Assembly (NCBI GenBank): GCA_027624955.1
Contig: JAQBTG010000034.1
Location: forward strand, 1-43,453
Length of the DNA stretch: 43,453 bases
Reading direction: 5' to 3'
Source: Pseudomonadota bacterium
Lineage (GTDB): Bacteria > Pseudomonadota > Alphaproteobacteria > UBA828
Below, in pieces: positions 1 to 9,094 of the stretch (the first letter of the stretch is position 1; the number at the start of each line of letters is the position of its first letter). The notes under the pieces are model-generated. The model saw nothing but the letters and a program-made list of their open reading frames with translations, made no database searches and was not told the origin of the DNA. Both the position numbers and the translations under genes were made by a program.

Positions 1-50
1 CCGTCGGAAACCCGGCCGCTACCGCTCGCCCCGCTCAAATCCGGTGGCCG

Positions 51-515
51 TCATGAATAATCCGGGCTAAGAGCTTCGATGAGTTGCGCCACCCGAACTG
101 TCGATTCATCGATTTTATTGGCGAACACCAGATAAGGTATATTGTTCTGGTCGAGAAACTTGAACAGCCGGCCCATGGTCCAAATGCGCCCGATATCTGG
201 TTCGCACACGACGACCGCTAGATCGACCCCCATCAGCGCATTGAAGGTTTCTTGGGAAAATTCGACGGAACCGGGGCAATCCAGCACCGTCAATTGCGTG
301 CCGGCATGATTGAAAGTGGCCGTGTTGACTTCGACACCGGACTGGCGTACGCGCGCTTCCGGCGATGCGTCGCCGACGCTGTTGCCATCGCGTACACTGC
401 CGCGCCGGGTAATAGCGCCGGAAATAAACAACATGCTTTCGAGAAGTGTCGTTTTACCGCTCGTATAGGGACCCACGAGAGCCACGCTGCGCGGCTCGCC
501 AGCTTTATCGCTCAT
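51..515 (-). pseudogene. EF-G-like translation GTPase, G-domain fragment (truncated)
   Basis: The 154-residue product is the start of an EF-G-like GTPase. A P-loop reads GPYTSGKTT, a G3 motif reads DCPGS and a G4 motif reads NKID. Full EF-G-like proteins have roughly 650-700 residues, so only the G domain is left before an in-frame TGA at 51-53. Reading past the stop to the window edge gives no recognisable EF-G sequence. I place the start at the ATG at 513-515 because GGGAG lies 5 nt upstream; the frame stays open to 539. EF-G paralogues of this kind lack a clear assigned role. The fragment may be a pseudogene, the product of a rearrangement, or the result of a sequence error near the edge of the window. 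The family call is secure, but whether the gene is really broken is uncertain. Confidence 0.6.
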
Positions 516-763
516 GATATCTCCCATGTTAGGCGCCAATTCATAGGGGCGCTATGGCTCGTGGCGCTGGTCGCTCCCGTGTGAAGGACATGCGACCCAG
601 CACCCTCACATTCCGCGACGAATGGTTCCAACGCTCGACGCTTATTGCAACAGAGAATTTCATATCTCGCAATTCTGGCTTTTGAGCCGCTCTGCCCGGC
701 TGGACACTGGCGCGAATCGGGTCGGCGGACTATGTTGCTCCGATCTCAGCGAGGGGATCGTCG

Positions 764-1510
764 ATGAGCATTTGGGGTAAGATTATTGGTGGCGCTGCGG
801 GCTTTGCCCTGGGCGGGCCGATCGGCGCGCTGGTCGGCGTCGCGGCTGGTCATTTTGTCGACCGGGCAAGCACACGTGGCCGCCTTGCGCAGGGATCGGC
901 GACTTCCGGAATCGAGACCAAACGGCAAGTCTTTGCCATCGCCCTGATCGTACTTTGCGCCAAGATGGCTAAAGCTGACGGCCAAGTTACGCGCGACGAG
1001 ATAGAGGCGTTCAAGCGCATCTTCCGAGTACCCGACAATGAAATGGCTCAGGTCGGCCAAATCTTTAACGAGGCGCGCGAGGAATCAACCGGCTTCGAAC
1101 CCTATGCTGAACAGGTCATGGAGATATTTCCGCATAATCGCCAGGTCCGCGAGGAGTTGTTGGCGGCGCTCTTTCATATCGCCCAAGCCGACGGCGTAAT
1201 TCACGCGGCTGAACTCGCCTTTCTCAAAAACGTCGCGCGCATATTCCAATTCGATGATCGCGATTTCGATCGTATTTTCTCAAGTCATCTCGGCTCCGAC
1301 GATGCCGACCCCTATGAAATTCTAGGGGTCGAACGTGACGCCGACGATGAAGAAATCAAACGCGCCTATCGCCAGCTCATCCGCCAGAATCATCCCGACC
1401 TCCTGATGGCGGAAGGGCTACCGCAGGAGATGATCGATGTGGCCAACGAGAAGGTTGCGCATATCAATGACGCCTATGACCGCGTCGAAAAACTGCGCGG
1501 CATGAAATGA
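764..1510 (+). CDS. TerB/J-domain co-chaperone (DjlA-like)
   Basis: A 248-residue protein with three parts. A glycine/alanine-rich hydrophobic N-terminus (residues 5-33) could be a membrane anchor. A TerB-like helical domain (about 50-165) carries two acidic ADG loops, KADGQ near 70 and QADGV near 141. A C-terminal J domain (about 182-248) has the HPD motif at 210-212. The J domain stimulates ATP hydrolysis by DnaK, and DjlA-type proteins present membrane-linked clients to it. The C-terminal position of the J domain after TerB matches DjlA. The start is supported by GAGGGG just upstream. The 224-nt gap before it shows no gene. The gene is followed after 37 nt by an exporter on the same strand. 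The specific client is unknown. Confidence 0.85.
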   Translation: MSIWGKIIGGAAGFALGGPIGALVGVAAGHFVDRASTRGRLAQGSATSGIETKRQVFAIALIVLCAKMAKADGQVTRDEIEAFKRIFRVPDNEMAQVGQIFNEAREESTGFEPYAEQVMEIFPHNRQVREELLAALFHIAQADGVIHAAELAFLKNVARIFQFDDRDFDRIFSSHLGSDDADPYEILGVERDADDEEIKRAYRQLIRQNHPDLLMAEGLPQEMIDVANEKVAHINDAYDRVEKLRGMK

Positions 1511-1547
1511 GACGAGCCTTGCCGGGCGCTTCAAGACCAGACACCGT

Positions 1548-2450
1548 ATGACGCCGCTCCATATCCTACTCGCCATCGCCATGGCGATACTGTGGGGCTT
1601 CGGTTTCGTGACCAGCAAATATGCGGCTATCCACATGGAACCGCTGTTTTTCTTGGCCCTTCGCTTTATCGCGGTTTCCTTGTTGCTGGTATGGTTCGTT
1701 CGTTTGCCGCGCGGTCAGTTAAAAGCGGTCATGCTTTTCGCCTGCAGTATGGGCGCGGGCCATTTCGGTCTGTTTTATATTGCCCTCGAGATGGGTGTCG
1801 AAGCTTCGACCGCTTCCATCATCTGGCAATCTCAAGTTCCCCTCACCGTGATCCTTGCTGCCCTCTTCCTCGGCGACCGGCCGGGCTGGGTCGGCATTCT
1901 CGGCATCGCCATCGCATTCGGCGGCGTGCTGATGCTGGTCGGCGAGCCCCGACATTTCGACAACGGCTTGGCCATCGGCCTAATGTTTGCTTCCTGTATC
2001 ATGTGGGCGATCGCCAATATTCAGGCCAAAAAACTGACCACGGTCGAGCCTCTGGCTTTGAACGCTTGGATGTCAGTGTTTTCGGCAATCATACTGCTGG
2101 CTTGCTCGCTCATTTTCGAGACCGGACAATTGAAGAGTTTTCTGGTTGCCGACTGGCGCCTGCATGGCTCACTTGTCTATCAGGTGGTGGGTTCAACCGT
2201 GCTGGCCTACTGGATCTGGTATTTTTTGCTCGCCAGGTATCCGGTGTCGCGGGTCACGGGCTTCATGTTATTGGTCCCGTTTTCCGGCGTGGTGTCGGGA
2301 ATCTTTGCCCTTGGCGAGCCGATGACATGGCCGACGGCGCTCGGTGGCTTCGTAACCCTGATCGGGGTCACTCTAATCGTCCGCTCTCGCCGACCACCCG
2401 ACGCCAAAGCTGAAACCAGCCCGCGCACGCCGGCGCAAAAGCTAGGTTAA
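1548..2450 (+). CDS. EamA-family inner-membrane transporter (drug/metabolite superfamily)
   Basis: A 300-residue, very hydrophobic protein with about ten predicted membrane segments arranged as two EamA repeats (about 5-135 and 145-280). The opening WGFGFVTSKYA and the central WAIANIQAKKL are typical of EamA repeat starts. The overall pattern resembles the EamA (YdeD) subgroup, whose studied member exports O-acetylserine and cysteine; that substrate is only an inference here. It would act in the inner membrane as a secondary exporter. It is followed after 10 nt by the amidase gene, so the two are probably cotranscribed. The tail after residue 280 is polar and probably cytoplasmic. Confidence 0.8.
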   Translation: MTPLHILLAIAMAILWGFGFVTSKYAAIHMEPLFFLALRFIAVSLLLVWFVRLPRGQLKAVMLFACSMGAGHFGLFYIALEMGVEASTASIIWQSQVPLTVILAALFLGDRPGWVGILGIAIAFGGVLMLVGEPRHFDNGLAIGLMFASCIMWAIANIQAKKLTTVEPLALNAWMSVFSAIILLACSLIFETGQLKSFLVADWRLHGSLVYQVVGSTVLAYWIWYFLLARYPVSRVTGFMLLVPFSGVVSGIFALGEPMTWPTALGGFVTLIGVTLIVRSRRPPDAKAETSPRTPAQKLG

Positions 2451-2460
2451 ACTGCTTTTT

Positions 2461-3213
2461 ATGGCGCCATCCTATAAAGACTGGCCAACCCCAAATCAGG
2501 ACGCGCGCCCGGACGGCGCCGAACAGATTGACATATTGGTGCTGCATTATACCGGCATGCAAAGCGCCGCGATCGCGCTTGACCGCATGCGCGACCCTGA
2601 TGCCAAAGTCAGTACGCACTGGTGCATCGATGAAGACGGACAAACCTATCGCCTCGTGCCGGAGAAAATGCGCGCGTGGCATGCCGGGTTGAGCAATTGG
2701 CAGCGGCGCCAGCTGGTGAACGACACGTCAATCGGCATTGAGCTGGTAAATCCCGGCCACGAGTTCGGCTATCGGCCGTTTCCGCGCAGCCAGATGGACG
2801 CCCTGATCGCGCTCGCCGGCGATGTTGTTTCGCGTCATCAAATTCCTGCCGCCAATGTGGTCGGCCATTCCGATATTGCGCCGCTCAGAAAACAAGACCC
2901 CGGCGAATTATTTGATTGGGCCCGCCTTGCGCATCATGGCATCGGCCTGTGGCCGCAGCCGACCGGCGAGCCGGAGCCTCAAATAACGGCACTCGGCGTT
3001 GGCGCTTCCGGACCGGACGTGCGGGCTCTACAGAAAAATCTCTTCGACTTCGGCTATGGCCTTTGGGTCGATGGACATTATGGCGAGGAAAGCGAAGCCA
3101 TTGTGCGGGCGTTTCAACGCCATTTCCGCCAAGCCCGTGTGGATGGTGTCGCCGATGGCGCTACCCGAGCGATTCTGCACCATCTTTTGGAGCGAACTGG
3201 GCGCGCGGCTTGA
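2461..3213 (+). CDS. N-acetylmuramoyl-L-alanine amidase with peptidoglycan-binding domain
   Basis: A 250-residue Amidase_2 (AmpD/AmiD family) enzyme that cuts the bond between N-acetylmuramic acid and the L-alanine of the stem peptide. Expected zinc ligands are H29 (LVLHY), H136 (VVGHSDIAP) and D146 (QDPGELF), with E94 (GIELVN) as the likely catalytic acid. A C-terminal peptidoglycan-binding domain covers about 170-245. No signal peptide is visible: the N-terminus is polar up to residue 25. This fits a cytoplasmic AmpD-like recycling enzyme, but the wall-binding domain is more natural in a periplasmic AmiD-type protein. The start has only a weak ribosome site, and no better in-frame start was found. 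The stop codon overlaps the likely promoter region of rnpB. Confidence 0.85.
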   Translation: MAPSYKDWPTPNQDARPDGAEQIDILVLHYTGMQSAAIALDRMRDPDAKVSTHWCIDEDGQTYRLVPEKMRAWHAGLSNWQRRQLVNDTSIGIELVNPGHEFGYRPFPRSQMDALIALAGDVVSRHQIPAANVVGHSDIAPLRKQDPGELFDWARLAHHGIGLWPQPTGEPEPQITALGVGASGPDVRALQKNLFDFGYGLWVDGHYGEESEAIVRAFQRHFRQARVDGVADGATRAILHHLLERTGRAA

Positions 3214-3235
3214 CGGCGCCACCTTGCGGTATAAT
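3210..3235 (+). promoter_or_regulatory. Promoter of rnpB
   Basis: A perfect TATAAT lies at 3230-3235, placing the start of transcription at about 3242-3245, which is the 5' end of the RNase P RNA. TTGACG at 3210-3215 is a possible -35, but the spacer is only 14 nt, so the true -35 may be elsewhere. The TGA of the amidase gene lies within this element. Confidence 0.6.
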
Positions 3236-3244
3236 CTGAACTTT

Positions 3245-3665
<421 letters not shown>

Positions 3666-3975
3666 GCTTTATTCTCCGACAAAACAGGCCCTTACCCGCC
3701 GTTACTAAGAAAGTGAGTAATATTGCTTGATATTTCTACATATGGTGGCTCACAGCGCTGGCATAACAATATACAGTAGCAAGCTGAACACCAGCGTCAT
3801 TGCATGCTCCACGCCAAAAAAAGAACATAATAAGAACAATATTCACATTCGGTTATTTGAAGTTCCGTTTTGGGGCGCAGGTAACCGACCGCTCAATAAG
3901 TTCTTTCGCCAATAAAATCCGGTTGCTTTGCATTAATACCTGCTGCCAAAGACTTGATATTTATTTGAAAAGCGT
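3666..3975. other. AT-rich intergenic region between rnpB and the mraZ promoter
   Basis: About 310 nt that are visibly richer in A and T than the surrounding genes. A 62-codon frame at 3727-3915 has no ribosome site or recognisable product and is not called. A loose inverted repeat CGCTGG/CCAGCG spans roughly 3757-3798 with a long loop. I see no tRNA, mobile element or clear terminator. Sequence at the downstream end forms the mraZ control region. Confidence 0.6.
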
Positions 3976-4004
3976 TTGACGCCCAAACTTTCCCACGATA
4001 TACC
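3976..4004 (+). promoter_or_regulatory. Promoter of mraZ and the dcw cluster
   Basis: TTGACG at 3976-3981 and TATACC at 3999-4004 are separated by exactly 17 nt, a good housekeeping-sigma promoter. Transcription would start near 4011, about 90 nt upstream of mraZ. Four MraZ-type repeats at 3981-4015 cover the spacer, the -10 element and the start point. Confidence 0.65.
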
Positions 4005-4015
4005 ATGATGTCCCA
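3981..4015 (-). promoter_or_regulatory. MraZ operator: four TGGGN-type repeats at 10-bp spacing
   Basis: Read on the minus strand, this stretch is TGGGA-N5-TGGTA-N5-TGGGA-N5-TGGGC, four 5-mers exactly 10 bp apart, at 4015-4011, 4005-4001, 3995-3991 and 3985-3981. Characterised MraZ proteins bind TGGGN direct repeats separated by 5-nt spacers upstream of their own gene. Three units match and one (TGGTA) is degenerate. The position across the -10 element suggests autorepression; this is inference. Confidence 0.7.
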
Positions 4016-4101
4016 AATGCTTGGTTGGGCGTCGTAATTACGCCGTCCATGGGTTTTTAGGCAACACGCGTGGGGCACGGTTTTATTTGGGGAGCACGGA
4101 C

Positions 4102-4572
4102 TTGGCTTTATTTACCGGCCATGTCGTCAACAGGGTGGACCGCAAGGGACGGGTTTCCGTTCCTGCGTCGTTCCGCAATGAGCTCGCCAAACTGAGTTTC
4201 CCTGGCATCGTTGTATTTCCCTCTCCAGAGGGCCTGCCCGCCATCGACGGCGCAGGCATAGACTGGCTGGAAAATCTTAGCACCAATTTTGGAAGCGCCA
4301 ATCCTTTCGCTCCAAAAATGCCTAAATCCCGAATGGCATTGTTTGGTCAGGTCGAACGATTGAGTTTCGACCCGGAAGGCCGCGTCATCCTGACGCGCGG
4401 CCTCATGGAGCATGCCGGAATCAGTGACACCGCCGCCTTCATCGGTATGGGCGATACGTTCCAGATCTGGCAACCTCAAGCCGGTGAAACCGTCCTCGGC
4501 GAGGCCATCGCCGGCGCTTCGGCCGAGTTCGAAAGCGTGGCGCAGAACTGCACTCCGGAGGTTGTGAGCTGA
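4102..4572 (+). CDS. mraZ: Transcriptional regulator MraZ
   Basis: A 156-residue DNA-binding protein that controls the division and cell-wall cluster it heads. The first SpoVT/AbrB-like half holds [16 protein letters not shown] near residue 10, and the second half holds [16 protein letters not shown] near residue 90, the paired DxxxR elements of the family. The frame opens further upstream, but I chose the TTG at 4102: it gives the conserved N-terminus [12 protein letters not shown], has GGGGAG 7 nt upstream, and gives a normal family length. The upstream residues would fall across the operator region and look non-coding. Its stop overlaps the rsmH start by one base (TGATG), so the two are translationally coupled. 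Confidence 0.93.
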   Translation: MALFTGHVVNRVDRKGRVSVPASFRNELAKLSFPGIVVFPSPEGLPAIDGAGIDWLENLSTNFGSANPFAPKMPKSRMALFGQVERLSFDPEGRVILTRGLMEHAGISDTAAFIGMGDTFQIWQPQAGETVLGEAIAGASAEFESVAQNCTPEVVS

Positions 4573-5585
4573 TGGCCCGCGGTTCCTCACGGCGCTCCGG
4601 AATGGGGCCCGTCAGCCCTGAGAGCGGGCACACTCCCGTCATGCTGGCCGAAGTATTGGAGACTCTGGCGCCGCGCGACGGTGCGATCTATGTCGATTCC
4701 ACCCTCGGCGCCGGCGGCTACAGCCGCGGCCTTCTAGAAGCAGCGGCATGTCGGGTCTGCGCGATCGACCGCGACCCCGCCGCGATCGCCAGAGGCGCGG
4801 TACTGGCAGCGCAATACCCAGGACGCCTCACCCTGATTCAGGGCCGTTTCGGTGAGATGCAACAATTATTGGCACCGCACGGCATTCGCGAAGTCGATGG
4901 CATCGCCTTCGATCTCGGCGTTTCGTCCATGCAGCTCGACGATGCGGCGCGCGGATTTTCCTTCCGTTACGACGCCGCTCTCGACATGCGCATGGGCAGC
5001 GGCGGGCCGACCGCGGAACAAGTCATCAATAGCGCCTCGCAGGAGATGCTGGCCGATCTCATTTATGATTATGGCGAGGAGCGCCGCGCCCGGGCCGTTG
5101 CCCGCGCGATTGTGGCGGCGCGCGCCGAGGCGCCGATCACCCGCACTAGCCAACTTGCCGATATCGTTCGCTCTGTTGTGCGCCGCGGCGCCGGCGGTAT
5201 CGACCCGGCCACGCGCACTTTTCAGGCACTCCGGATCTACGTCAATGACGAGCTCGGTGAGCTCGATTTGGGCCTCGCTGCCAGCGAGCAGATGCTCAGC
5301 CCCGGCGGCCGTCTGGCTGTGGTGTCTTTCCATTCACTTGAGGATCGCCGCGTTAAGACATTTCTCAATCAGCGCGCCGGCGCGCTGCCCCGGCCGAGCC
5401 GCCATCTTCCTGAATCCATCGGCGACGCCACAAAAATGCCGCAACCCAGTTTTAACTTGCTGAGCAAACGAGCGCGCAAGCCCACCGATCTTGAGTGCCG
5501 CACCAACCCGCGGGCGCGCTCCGCACGAATGCGCGCAGCGGCACGCACGCCGGCGCCGGCCTGGCCCGAGAAAGCAGCGTTATGA
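4572..5585 (+). CDS. rsmH: 16S rRNA (cytosine(1402)-N(4))-methyltransferase RsmH
   Basis: A 337-residue cytoplasmic enzyme (formerly MraW) that methylates N4 of C1402 in the ribosomal P site, fine-tuning initiation and decoding. The SAM-binding motif is [15 protein letters not shown] near residue 39. Other family blocks are [19 protein letters not shown], the [12 protein letters not shown] segment and [13 protein letters not shown]. The length is a little above the usual 300-320 because of a basic, alanine-rich C-terminal tail ([13 protein letters not shown]). The start ATG overlaps the mraZ stop, and the stop overlaps the ftsL start in an ATGA junction. It is the second gene of the cluster, as in most bacteria. 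Confidence 0.96.
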   Translation: MARGSSRRSGMGPVSPESGHTPVMLAEVLETLAPRDGAIYVDSTLGAGGYSRGLLEAAACRVCAIDRDPAAIARGAVLAAQYPGRLTLIQGRFGEMQQLLAPHGIREVDGIAFDLGVSSMQLDDAARGFSFRYDAALDMRMGSGGPTAEQVINSASQEMLADLIYDYGEERRARAVARAIVAARAEAPITRTSQLADIVRSVVRRGAGGIDPATRTFQALRIYVNDELGELDLGLAASEQMLSPGGRLAVVSFHSLEDRRVKTFLNQRAGALPRPSRHLPESIGDATKMPQPSFNLLSKRARKPTDLECRTNPRARSARMRAAARTPAPAWPEKAAL

Positions 5586-5872
5586 TTCGCCCCGCCCTCA
5601 TTCTTTGGATCGGCTTGCCAGCCATTGTGACGATCGCCCTGCTGCTCGTCAGCTATCAAGTTCAGAGCCTCGAAAACGAATTGGAAACTCTGGAGCGCGC
5701 CGCGATCGCGCAACAGGAGGAAATCCACGTGTTGAATGCGGAGTGGAGTTTTCTGAACCGCCCCGAGCGATTGGCCCGTTTGGCTGGGCGCCATTTGGAA
5801 CTGACGCCGGTTACGCCATCGCAGATGAGTTCCTTCACCCTCGCACCTGCATTCCAAGGTACTGAACAATGA
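5582..5872 (+). CDS. ftsL: Cell division protein FtsL
   Basis: A 96-residue bitopic membrane protein of the divisome. In the family FtsL forms a complex with FtsB and FtsQ that activates FtsW and FtsI. A membrane segment covers about residues 5-24 ([20 protein letters not shown]), followed by a coiled coil (about 27-58) rich in Leu, Glu and Gln and the [15 protein letters not shown] segment conserved in alphaproteobacterial FtsL. The frame extends upstream to 5495, but the ATG at 5582 is chosen: it forms the 4-nt ATGA overlap with rsmH and puts the membrane segment at the N-terminus. The gene ends in another ATGA overlap with ftsI. Confidence 0.9.
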   Translation: MIRPALILWIGLPAIVTIALLLVSYQVQSLENELETLERAAIAQQEEIHVLNAEWSFLNRPERLARLAGRHLELTPVTPSQMSSFTLAPAFQGTEQ

Positions 5873-7626
5873 GCGAACTTTCCGTCCGCACTTGGCGCGA
5901 TGCCGCCGGTGAAATGCGTGACGCCAGCGGGATCGACAAACTCAGCGCCCAAGATGCGCGCCGGCCGCTCGAAACGGCGCGCACCCGCTTGATAGTTGCC
6001 GGCGCAATCTTCGCGCTTTGTTTTGTCATATTGGGCGCCCGTCTAGTTCAGCTTTCGCTTCTCAACAGCGGGCCCGACGCCACACAGATCGCCCAACATG
6101 ATGGCGCCCTGCTGACGCTTCAGCGCGCCGACATCGTCGACCGCAACGGCGTCCTTCTGGCAACCAATCTGCCCTCGCAATCGCTTTATGTGAACCCGAC
6201 CCAGGTACCCGATGCCGATGAGGCGGCGGATAAAATCATCAGCGTTCTGCCTGAATTGGCGCGCGAAGAGATATTCCGCAAAGCCGGCGCCAAAGGAAAT
6301 TTCGGTTGGATCAAGCGCAATCTCACGCCCGAACAATATTATGCCGTTAACCGTCTTGGCCTGCCTGGCTTCGGCTTCAAGCGCGAGGAACGGCGCGTTT
6401 ATCCGCATGGCTCGTTGTTCGTCCATAGCCTCGGTTTCGCAGGTGTCGACAATAGCGGCCTGGCCGGGTTGGAAGCCGCCCGCGACGCCGATCTGAAGAA
6501 CCTGGCGGCAAGTCATAGTGGCGCCCTAGTCACGTCGCTAGACAGCCGCGTTCAACATATCGTCAATGCCGAATTAGCGGCCGCAATGGCAGAATTTGGT
6601 GCCAAAGGCGGTGCCGGCATTGTGCTTGATGTGCACAGCGGTGAAATCCTGGCGCTCTCGAGCCTGCCCGACTTCAACCCCTATGATCTAAATTCCAGTG
6701 GCCCAAATCAGCGCTTCAACCGCGCGACTCTTGGTGTCTACGAACTGGGCTCGACCTTCAAGGCGTTTACCACCGCCATGGCGCTCGACTATGGCGTAGT
6801 CAATCTCAGTGACCGCTATGACGCCACCAAGCCACTCCGCGTGGCGCGCTTTGTGATCCGCGACGATCACCCGCAAAACCGCTGGCTCGATATTCCGGAA
6901 ATCTTCGTCCATTCGTCGAATATCGGCGCCGCGCAGATGGCCCGAGATGTCGGCGCCGAGCGCCAAAAAGAATTTCTCGGCCGCCTCGGCATGCTCGCGC
7001 CACTGCCGCTTGAGCTGAGCGAAAACGGTAGGCCCTTGTCGCCCCGCCACTGGCGTGAAATCAACACCATGACCATCGGCTACGGCCATGGCATCGCGGT
7101 AACTCCGCTTCATTTGATCAGCGGCTTCGCCACCCTGGTGAACGGCGGCATTACCCGCCCGCCGACCTTGCTCCGGCGCAATGGAGAGGTCAGCGGCACA
7201 CGCGTGGTGACGCGCGAGACCTCCGACGCAATGCGCCTTTTGATGCGGATGGTGGTCGAAGACGGCACCGGCAAGCAGGCTGAAGCCGAAGGGTATCTGG
7301 TGGGCGGCAAGACCGGCACGGCGGAAAAGGCGGTGGCGGGCGGCTACAAGAAAAACGCCCTGATCACCACCTTCGTCGGCGCCTTCCCCATGGATGCGCC
7401 GCGCTACGCGGTCCTGGTGATGCTGGATGAGCCGCACGGCACCAAGGCAACGCATGGCTACGCTGCCGCCGGCTGGAATGCTGCGCCGACGGTCGGCCGA
7501 ATAATTTCACAGATCGCACCAATGTTGGGCGTCATGGCGATCCGGCCGTCGGGCGAAGACGAAGAAGAAACAGAACGTTTGTTGGTGCGGGCCGATGGAA
7601 AGGGCCGCCGATTTGCGTCTTTTTGA
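5869..7626 (+). CDS. ftsI: Septal peptidoglycan transpeptidase FtsI (PBP3)
   Basis: A 585-residue class B penicillin-binding protein that crosslinks peptidoglycan at the septum, working with FtsW. A short cytoplasmic tail is followed by a membrane helix (about 39-63), a PBP dimer/pedestal domain (about 80-230) and a transpeptidase domain (about 240-550). The catalytic motifs are complete: STFK with the nucleophile Ser295, SSN at 349-351 and KTG at 481-483 (GGKTGTAEK). The acidic C-terminal stretch EDEEETERL lies after the catalytic domain. The start overlaps ftsL by 4 nt, and the end overlaps the murE start by 32 nt. Confidence 0.96.
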   Translation: MSELSVRTWRDAAGEMRDASGIDKLSAQDARRPLETARTRLIVAGAIFALCFVILGARLVQLSLLNSGPDATQIAQHDGALLTLQRADIVDRNGVLLATNLPSQSLYVNPTQVPDADEAADKIISVLPELAREEIFRKAGAKGNFGWIKRNLTPEQYYAVNRLGLPGFGFKREERRVYPHGSLFVHSLGFAGVDNSGLAGLEAARDADLKNLAASHSGALVTSLDSRVQHIVNAELAAAMAEFGAKGGAGIVLDVHSGEILALSSLPDFNPYDLNSSGPNQRFNRATLGVYELGSTFKAFTTAMALDYGVVNLSDRYDATKPLRVARFVIRDDHPQNRWLDIPEIFVHSSNIGAAQMARDVGAERQKEFLGRLGMLAPLPLELSENGRPLSPRHWREINTMTIGYGHGIAVTPLHLISGFATLVNGGITRPPTLLRRNGEVSGTRVVTRETSDAMRLLMRMVVEDGTGKQAEAEGYLVGGKTGTAEKAVAGGYKKNALITTFVGAFPMDAPRYAVLVMLDEPHGTKATHGYAAAGWNAAPTVGRIISQIAPMLGVMAIRPSGEDEEETERLLVRADGKGRRFASF

Positions 7627-9094
7627 ACTAACGGGGCAAGGCCGCAGGGCGCATGAGGGCAAGGATGTGGAGATAACAGGCCTGACTTCGGATTCGCGCG
7701 AAGTCCATCCGGGCTTCCTGTTCGCGGCGCTGGACGGCAGCCGCGCCCGCGGCGCCGAATTTATCCCCGAGGCGCTGCGGAACGGCGCCGCCGCCATTTT
7801 GGCGCCGCCCGGAACCGATCTCGGCGACGCGGCGCCACCCGGCGCATGTTTGATTTCGGACGACAATCCACGCCGCCGTTTCGCTGAGATGGCGGCTCGC
7901 TTTTTTGCCCGCCAACCCCGCACGATCACCGCCATCACCGGCACCAACGGCAAAACCTCGACCGCCACTTTCATCCGCGAACTATGGCGTGGCCGCGGAT
8001 ATAAAGCCGCCAGCCTCGGCAGTCTCGGCGTTGAGGGCGACGGCCCGACCACGGCGGCGGCATTGACGACTCCCGATCCGGTAACGCTGCATCACACCCT
8101 GGCGGCCCTCGCCGATGCCGGCGTGGCGCATTGCGCGCTCGAAGCGTCGAGTCACGGTCTCGATCAATACCGCCTGGATGGCGTGCGCCTCACGGCCGCC
8201 GCGTTCCTCAACCTTACGCGTGATCATCTCGATTATCATCGCGACCTGAAAAGCTATTTGGCGGCCAAGGCGCGTCTATTTGACGACGTAATGGCGCCGG
8301 GCAGTCATGCCGTGCTGAACGCTGACTCGCCGCACTACCAGCATATCGCCGATATCTGCCGCACCCGCGGTCACGACATCATACGTTTTGGCGGCATGGC
8401 GGGCGAAATCCGCCTGGTGTCGCGGACTGATGAGAATTTTGGCCAGCGCATCAAGCTGGAACTGCTCGGCAAGACTTACGATTTGTCGATCTCCTTACCT
8501 GGCGCCTTTCAGGTGCAGAACATGATGGCCGCCGCCGGACTGGCCATCGCTACCGGCATGACCGGGGACGAGGTAGCGGCCGGTCTGCCGCTGTTGACCA
8601 CTGTGCGCGGCCGCTTGGAATTGGTTGCCCGGCTGCTGGGCGGCGCGCCGATCTATGTCGATTACGCCCACACACCCGATGCCTTGGAAGCGGCGCTTCT
8701 GGCGCTGCGGCCCAATATCCGCGGACGCCTTATTCTGTTGTTTGGCTGCGGCGGCGACCGCGATACCGGCAAGCGCCCGCAAATGGGCGAAATCGCCGCC
8801 CGGCTGGCGGACCGGGTGTTCGTGAGCGACGACAATCCGCGCCACGAGGACCCGGCGGCGATTCGCCGAGACATCATCGCCACCTGCCCTGACGCCGTCG
8901 AAATTGCCGGACGCGGCGAGGCGATTGCTGCAGCGATTGCCGAGTTGCGTGACAATGACCTGCTGTTAATTGCCGGCAAAGGGCATGAGCAGGGCCAGAG
9001 CACCGCCGGGCGAATGATCCCATTCGATGACGCCGAGGTGGCGCGCCGCGCCGCAATGGCTCAGTCACCCGCGCCCTCGCGGATATCGTCATGA
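7595..9094 (+). CDS. murE: UDP-MurNAc-L-Ala-D-Glu:meso-diaminopimelate ligase MurE
   Basis: A 499-residue cytoplasmic ATP-dependent ligase that adds the third stem residue to the peptidoglycan precursor. The N-terminal substrate domain includes GLTSDSREVHPG near 29. The Mur P-loop GTNGKTS is at 116-122, EASSHGLDQ near 183, and the C-terminal domain holds DNPRHEDP at 413-420. DNPR marks meso-diaminopimelate rather than lysine specificity, consistent with a Gram-negative wall. The ATG at 7595 overlaps ftsI by 32 nt, the longest overlap in the cluster. It gives a normal distance to the first conserved motif, and I see no better start. The gene ends in an ATGA overlap with murF. Confidence 0.95.
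   Translation: MERAADLRLFELTGQGRRAHEGKDVEITGLTSDSREVHPGFLFAALDGSRARGAEFIPEALRNGAAAILAPPGTDLGDAAPPGACLISDDNPRRRFAEMAARFFARQPRTITAITGTNGKTSTATFIRELWRGRGYKAASLGSLGVEGDGPTTAAALTTPDPVTLHHTLAALADAGVAHCALEASSHGLDQYRLDGVRLTAAAFLNLTRDHLDYHRDLKSYLAAKARLFDDVMAPGSHAVLNADSPHYQHIADICRTRGHDIIRFGGMAGEIRLVSRTDENFGQRIKLELLGKTYDLSISLPGAFQVQNMMAAAGLAIATGMTGDEVAAGLPLLTTVRGRLELVARLLGGAPIYVDYAHTPDALEAALLALRPNIRGRLILLFGCGGDRDTGKRPQMGEIAARLADRVFVSDDNPRHEDPAAIRRDIIATCPDAVEIAGRGEAIAAAIAELRDNDLLLIAGKGHEQGQSTAGRMIPFDDAEVARRAAMAQSPAPSRISS

Noticed and set aside
3727-3915. A 62-codon frame in the rnpB-mraZ spacer
   Set aside because: No ribosome site, no recognisable domain and AT-rich composition unlike the neighbouring genes.
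4026-4091. Four plus-strand TGGG sequences just upstream of mraZ (4026, 4050, 4071, 4088) as MraZ sites
   Set aside because: Their spacing (24, 21 and 17 bp) does not follow the 10-bp phasing required; the minus-strand set at 3981-4015 does.
4021-4101. Upstream extension of the mraZ reading frame
   Set aside because: The extra residues do not match MraZ; the TTG at 4102 has a good ribosome site and gives the conserved N-terminus.
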